Assembly: GCA_049644345.1 (NCBI GenBank)
Contig: JBARRS010000206.1
Coordinates: 1-8,678, forward strand
Source: JBARRS01 sp049644345
GTDB taxonomy: Bacteria; Actinomycetota; Thermoleophilia; Gaiellales; Gaiellaceae
Direction of reading: 5' to 3'
DNA: 8,678 nt
Part shown: one piece after another, positions 6,640-8,678 of the stretch
Position numbering within the stretch: position 1 is the first letter of the stretch
Layout: each line of letters begins with the position of its first letter
Notes under the pieces: generated by a model
The model's database searches: none
The model's input: only the letters and a program-made list of their open reading frames with translations
What the model was told of the DNA's origin: nothing
Translations under genes and position numbers: made by a program

Positions 6640-6679
6640 CGCAACGCCCCCGTCACGGCTTCGTAACGGTTCTGTCACA
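6640..6679 (-). promoter_or_regulatory. Operator-like array A: four GTnAC-type units at 11-base spacing
   Basis: On the minus strand the array reads GTGAC-N6-GTTAC-N6-GTGAC-N6-GTTGC. The pentamers occupy 6674-6678, 6663-6667, 6652-6656 and 6641-6645, exactly 11 bases apart, so all face the same side of the helix. It lies in the gap between the 165-residue secreted protein and the beta-propeller gene. Direct GTnAC repeats with 6-base gaps are the known site type of actinobacterial OmpR/PhoB-family regulators such as GlnR, AfsQ1 and MtrA. A weak -10-like CAGGAT (6625-6630) lies 9 bases beyond the last unit, which would fit activation with the array replacing the -35 box (inference). A nearly identical array occurs at 7252-7291. 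Confidence 0.65.
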
Positions 6680-6692
6680 GAGACGCGGCACT

Positions 6693-6707
6693 ACCCGGGG
6701 ATCGGGT
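6693..6707. repeat. Short inverted repeat after the 165-residue protein gene
   Basis: ACCCG (6693-6697) and CGGGT (6703-6707) are exact inverted arms around a 5-base loop, 3 bases after the stop codon of the secreted 165-residue protein. The stem is short and no U run follows on the minus strand, so at best it is a weak transcript-end or RNA-stability structure ahead of operator array A. Confidence 0.25.
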
Positions 6708-6709
6708 GC

Positions 6710-7207
6710 TTACGGGTGGTACTGCTGATCGATCGAGCGGACCGTGTCGATGCGGACGCGAATCCAGAATCCGGCCGGAGGCACGGACTTCGCCAGCTTG
6801 GCGACCGTCGTGCTCGTTGAGCAGGTCGCGTGAGTGAGGACAGTGACGTGTGCGGTTGCCGGAACCAGGTACGTCAGCAGACGGTGACTCTCGTCGCGGG
6901 TGTAGGTGTCGTTCGGAACCTCACTCGAGCCGGTGTCCTCGAGCGCCGCGCGACTGGCCGTCACGCCACTGAGCTGCCAAGCTGGATCGAACCGGAGCAC
7001 GAAGCGCCGGCCCTTGCGCGTCAGCGACTTGATGTGGCCGTACAGCGCTTGCTCCCCCACCGAGGTGGCCCGCGGCAACGAAGCGAAGGTGCAGGCCGGC
7101 TTCGCGACTTCCGGCGACGACGGTGGCGCAGCCGCAAGGCGCGACGATCCGGAAACCGCTGCTACGACAATCGCAACGGCCGTGAGGATGATGAGTGATG
7201 GTTTCAT
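6710..7207 (-). CDS. Secreted 165-residue protein of unknown family, coupled to the sensor kinase
   Basis: I do not recognise an established family. Seen: a signal peptide (MKPSLIILTAVAIVVAAVSG, with RLAAAP as a possible cleavage region), then about 130 mature residues with two cysteines (C39, C129) that could form a disulfide outside the cell. The central block, YGHIKSLTRKGRRFVLRFDPAW followed by VPNDTYTRDESHRLLTYLVPATAHVTVLT, alternates as a small beta-rich domain, and the end GFWIRVRIDTVRSIDQQYHP suggests a final strand. No transmembrane segment follows the signal. The ATG overlaps the kinase stop by 4 bases (ATGA) and is preceded by GGGAGG five bases away, so translation is both coupled and independently possible. 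Operator-like array B lies directly upstream. Co-expression with the kinase suggests a periplasmic or cell-wall role, as an accessory sensor or as an output (inference). Confidence 0.85.
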   Translation of the reverse strand: MKPSLIILTAVAIVVAAVSGSSRLAAAPPSSPEVAKPACTFASLPRATSVGEQALYGHIKSLTRKGRRFVLRFDPAWQLSGVTASRAALEDTGSSEVPNDTYTRDESHRLLTYLVPATAHVTVLTHATCSTSTTVAKLAKSVPPAGFWIRVRIDTVRSIDQQYHP

Positions 7208-8664
7208 GAACGCCTCCCTTGGTGTTGACGTGTTCCATCTTCATCACCCTCCGCAACGCCCCGGTCACGGGGGCGTAACGGTTCTGGCACAGAAACGGGA
7301 GGCTGAAGCCGAAGCGTGAAGTGGGCGCCCTCCCCGAGCTCGCTCGACACCTCGATCTCGCCGCCGAGGAGGCGGGCGTTCTCCTGCGCGATCGCGAGGC
7401 CGAGGCCGGTTCCGCGGCCGCTGCGGGCCTGATCAGCCTTGTAGAAGCGCTCGAACAGGTGAGGCAGATGCTCTGGGGAGATCCCTGGGCCCCGGTCGAC
7501 GACCTCGACGAAGGCGCCGACGCCGTCGCGGCCGACCCGCACGACCACGCCGCGGCCGCCGTGCTGCAGAGCGTTCCCGACCAGGTTGGCGACGATGCGC
7601 TCGAGCCTGCGCGGGTCGCTCGTGATCACGACCTCGTCCGCATCGAGCCGTACACGCTCCTCCCAGCCCCGCGCGCGGACGGTGGCCGCGGCGAGCGACC
7701 CGAGGTCGACGGTCTCGGCCTGCACACTCTCCCCACCTGCGTCGAAGCGGGAGATCTCCATCAGGTCCTCGACCAGCCGCCGCAGCCGGCCGACGTCCGC
7801 GATCAGGAGCTCGGCAGGTCGCCGCGACTCGGCCGGCATCCGGCCGAGGTGCTCGGCAAGCAGCGAGGCCTCGCCGACAAGCGCGGTCAGGGGGGTGCGC
7901 AGCTCATGGGCCACGTCCGCCGTGAAGCGGCGCTCGCGGGCCTGGGCGACGGACAGGGCCGAGATCTTCGCCTCGAGCGCCCCCGCCATCTCGTTGAAAG
8001 CCTCCGCCCAGGTGCCGAACTCGTCCCGACCCGTCACCGGGAGACGCGTCTCCAGAAGCCCTTCGGCCAGCGAGTGGGCCGCGGCGCTCGCCCGCGCCAC
8101 CGGGCGCAGAGTGCGGCGAGCGAGCAGGGCCCCGACGAGCCCGGCGGCGAGGACGAGAATCCCGAGGCCCGCGAGCAGGATGGTTCGGAGGACGCCAAGC
8201 TCGTGCCGGAGGTTCTGCTCTGAGAAGAAGAAGTAGAGCTCGGTATTGCGGCCGACGGGCCCGCCGACGACGAGGTAGTGAGTGCCGGCGACCTTCTCCC
8301 GTTCGTAGCCGAGCTTGCCCTGTCTGACGAGCCGCCGCAGGTGGGTCGGCACCTGCCGCGCGCCGACAGAGACGCTCGACGAGAAGGGCCGCCCGTGGTC
8401 AATCACGACGGTGAGGAAACCACCTCGCTGGTAGGCGAGGAGAAGGGCGTGCGTGCCTCGTCTCTGCCGCAGATACGCCGGCGCGATCACCAGGTTGCGG
8501 CGGGCCTGCCGGGCACCGGAGTCGACCGAGTCGGCCAAGAGGTTGTGCCGAACGACGAAGTACGACCCGGCGGCGAGCGCCGCGGCCGACACGCCGACGG
8601 AGAGCATGAACGCGATCGTCAGGCGGCGGCGGAGACCTCCCGACGGGATCGCCCGGCGCCGCAT
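7204..8664 (-). CDS. Sensor histidine kinase, MtrB-like in domain order
   Basis: A complete 486-residue transmembrane sensor kinase. Seen in order: membrane segment 1 (about 16-38), an extracytoplasmic region of about 125 residues without cysteines, membrane segment 2 (about 160-182), HAMP (about 183-236), and a HisKA domain with phospho-acceptor H253 in FTADVAHELRTPLTALV. The HATPase part shows all boxes: N360-x3-N364 (N box), D390-R-G392-P-G394 (G1), FERF at 404-407 (F box) and GRGTGLGL at 416-423 (G2), so it should be catalytically competent. The conserved fold ends near LRLQ (residue 454). The last 32 or so residues are low-complexity and charged, and are encoded by operator-like DNA. The ATG at 8664 may overlap an upstream stop (TAATG), as expected if a response regulator gene precedes it. 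Its stop overlaps the next gene by 4 bases. The ligand is unknown; assignment to MtrB proper is not secure. Confidence 0.95.
   Translation of the reverse strand: MRRRAIPSGGLRRRLTIAFMLSVGVSAAALAAGSYFVVRHNLLADSVDSGARQARRNLVIAPAYLRQRRGTHALLLAYQRGGFLTVVIDHGRPFSSSVSVGARQVPTHLRRLVRQGKLGYEREKVAGTHYLVVGGPVGRNTELYFFFSEQNLRHELGVLRTILLAGLGILVLAAGLVGALLARRTLRPVARASAAAHSLAEGLLETRLPVTGRDEFGTWAEAFNEMAGALEAKISALSVAQARERRFTADVAHELRTPLTALVGEASLLAEHLGRMPAESRRPAELLIADVGRLRRLVEDLMEISRFDAGGESVQAETVDLGSLAAATVRARGWEERVRLDADEVVITSDPRRLERIVANLVGNALQHGGRGVVVRVGRDGVGAFVEVVDRGPGISPEHLPHLFERFYKADQARSGRGTGLGLAIAQENARLLGGEIEVSSELGEGAHFTLRLQPPVSVPEPLRPRDRGVAEGDEDGTRQHQGRRS
7213..7218 (-). promoter_or_regulatory. Ribosome binding site of the 165-residue secreted protein, inside the kinase tail
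   Basis: The minus strand reads GGGAGG five bases before the ATG at 7207. It lies in the last kinase codons (encoding GRR), so the downstream gene can be initiated on its own as well as by coupling. It aligns without gaps to the ribosome site at 6601-6608 when the two operator arrays are aligned. Confidence 0.65.
7252..7291 (-). promoter_or_regulatory. Operator-like array B inside the kinase 3' coding end
   Basis: On the minus strand the array reads GTGCC-N6-GTTAC-N6-GTGAC-N6-GTTGC. The pentamers occupy 7286-7290, 7275-7279, 7264-7268 and 7253-7257, again exactly 11 bases apart. Array and flank match array A at 36 of 41 positions (7252-7292 against 6640-6680) at a constant offset of 612 bases. 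Outside this block the match falls to about 60 percent. Conservation of both the units and their distance to the ribosome site argues for a shared promoter-operator rather than chance. It encodes roughly residues 458-471 of the kinase, beyond the conserved HATPase fold. The binding protein is presumably an OmpR/PhoB-family regulator, perhaps the partner of this kinase. Confidence 0.65.
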
Positions 8665-8678
8665 TAGCTGCCTAGCCC
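8665..8678 (-). other. Possible 3' tail of an upstream gene, perhaps a response regulator
   Basis: On the minus strand the last 14 bases plus the A of the kinase ATG can be read as G-L-G-S then TAA, giving a TAATG junction. OmpR/PhoB-family regulators commonly end in GxGYxLG-like residues, and such genes usually precede their kinase. Four codons are far too few to identify a protein, and the TAG at 8673-8675 would stop another frame, so this is only a pointer to what lies beyond the edge. Confidence 0.2.

Noticed and set aside
5208..6656. A longer start for the beta-propeller protein at 6656
   Set aside because: The added residues are translated from operator array A and the ribosome site itself, and they would bury the signal peptide.
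7321..8223. A 300-codon plus-strand open frame opposite the sensor kinase
   Set aside because: It mirrors the kinase codons, is full of short charged repeats and has no family features; the kinase on the other strand has every catalytic box.

Overview
The window is GC-rich DNA in which every supportable gene lies on the minus strand, so transcription runs from high to low coordinates. High GC, strong GC bias at third codon positions, several lipoprotein-type signal sequences, and a sulfite-oxidase-like / ferredoxin-reductase / DUF6510-type cluster point to an actinobacterium, perhaps a deep-branching class such as Thermoleophilia. That placement is inferred from gene content and not from a marker gene. 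No rRNA, tRNA, CRISPR array, transposase or integrase was seen.

Region 1 (8678 down to 3595) is the most interesting. A complete sensor histidine kinase (8664-7204) overlaps by 4 bases (ATGA) a secreted 165-residue protein of unknown family (7207-6710). After a 113-base gap come a secreted beta-propeller protein (6593-5208) and, again with a 4-base overlap (GTGA), a lipoprotein with a GerMN domain followed by a seven-bladed Kelch-type propeller (5211-3595). The two genes that start new translation units, the 165-residue protein and the first propeller, carry nearly the same leader. It consists of four GTnAC-like pentamers at exact 11-base spacing, lying at the same distance from a Shine-Dalgarno sequence. 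This is the layout of operators for OmpR/PhoB-type response regulators. The upstream copy is buried in the kinase's own coding tail. A kinase plus a GerMN-propeller lipoprotein recalls the actinobacterial MtrA-MtrB-LpqB system, so I propose a divergent system of that type with extra secreted partners.

Region 2 (3518-1934) is a tight three-gene redox operon: a cytoplasmic sulfite-oxidase-like molybdopterin protein, an FAD/NAD(P)-binding ferredoxin-reductase-type protein overlapping it by 31 bases, and an 88-residue double-CxxC protein joined by a TGATG junction. A short palindrome sits in front of it.

Region 3 (1824-1) holds a SnoaL-like lipoprotein and, 7 bases later, a second membrane histidine kinase with a large extracytoplasmic region and HAMP and HisKA domains. 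The window edge cuts this kinase at its ATP-binding N box. A perfect 7-bp hairpin precedes the lipoprotein gene. The window therefore shows two separate kinases, each adjacent to or co-transcribed with secreted proteins.
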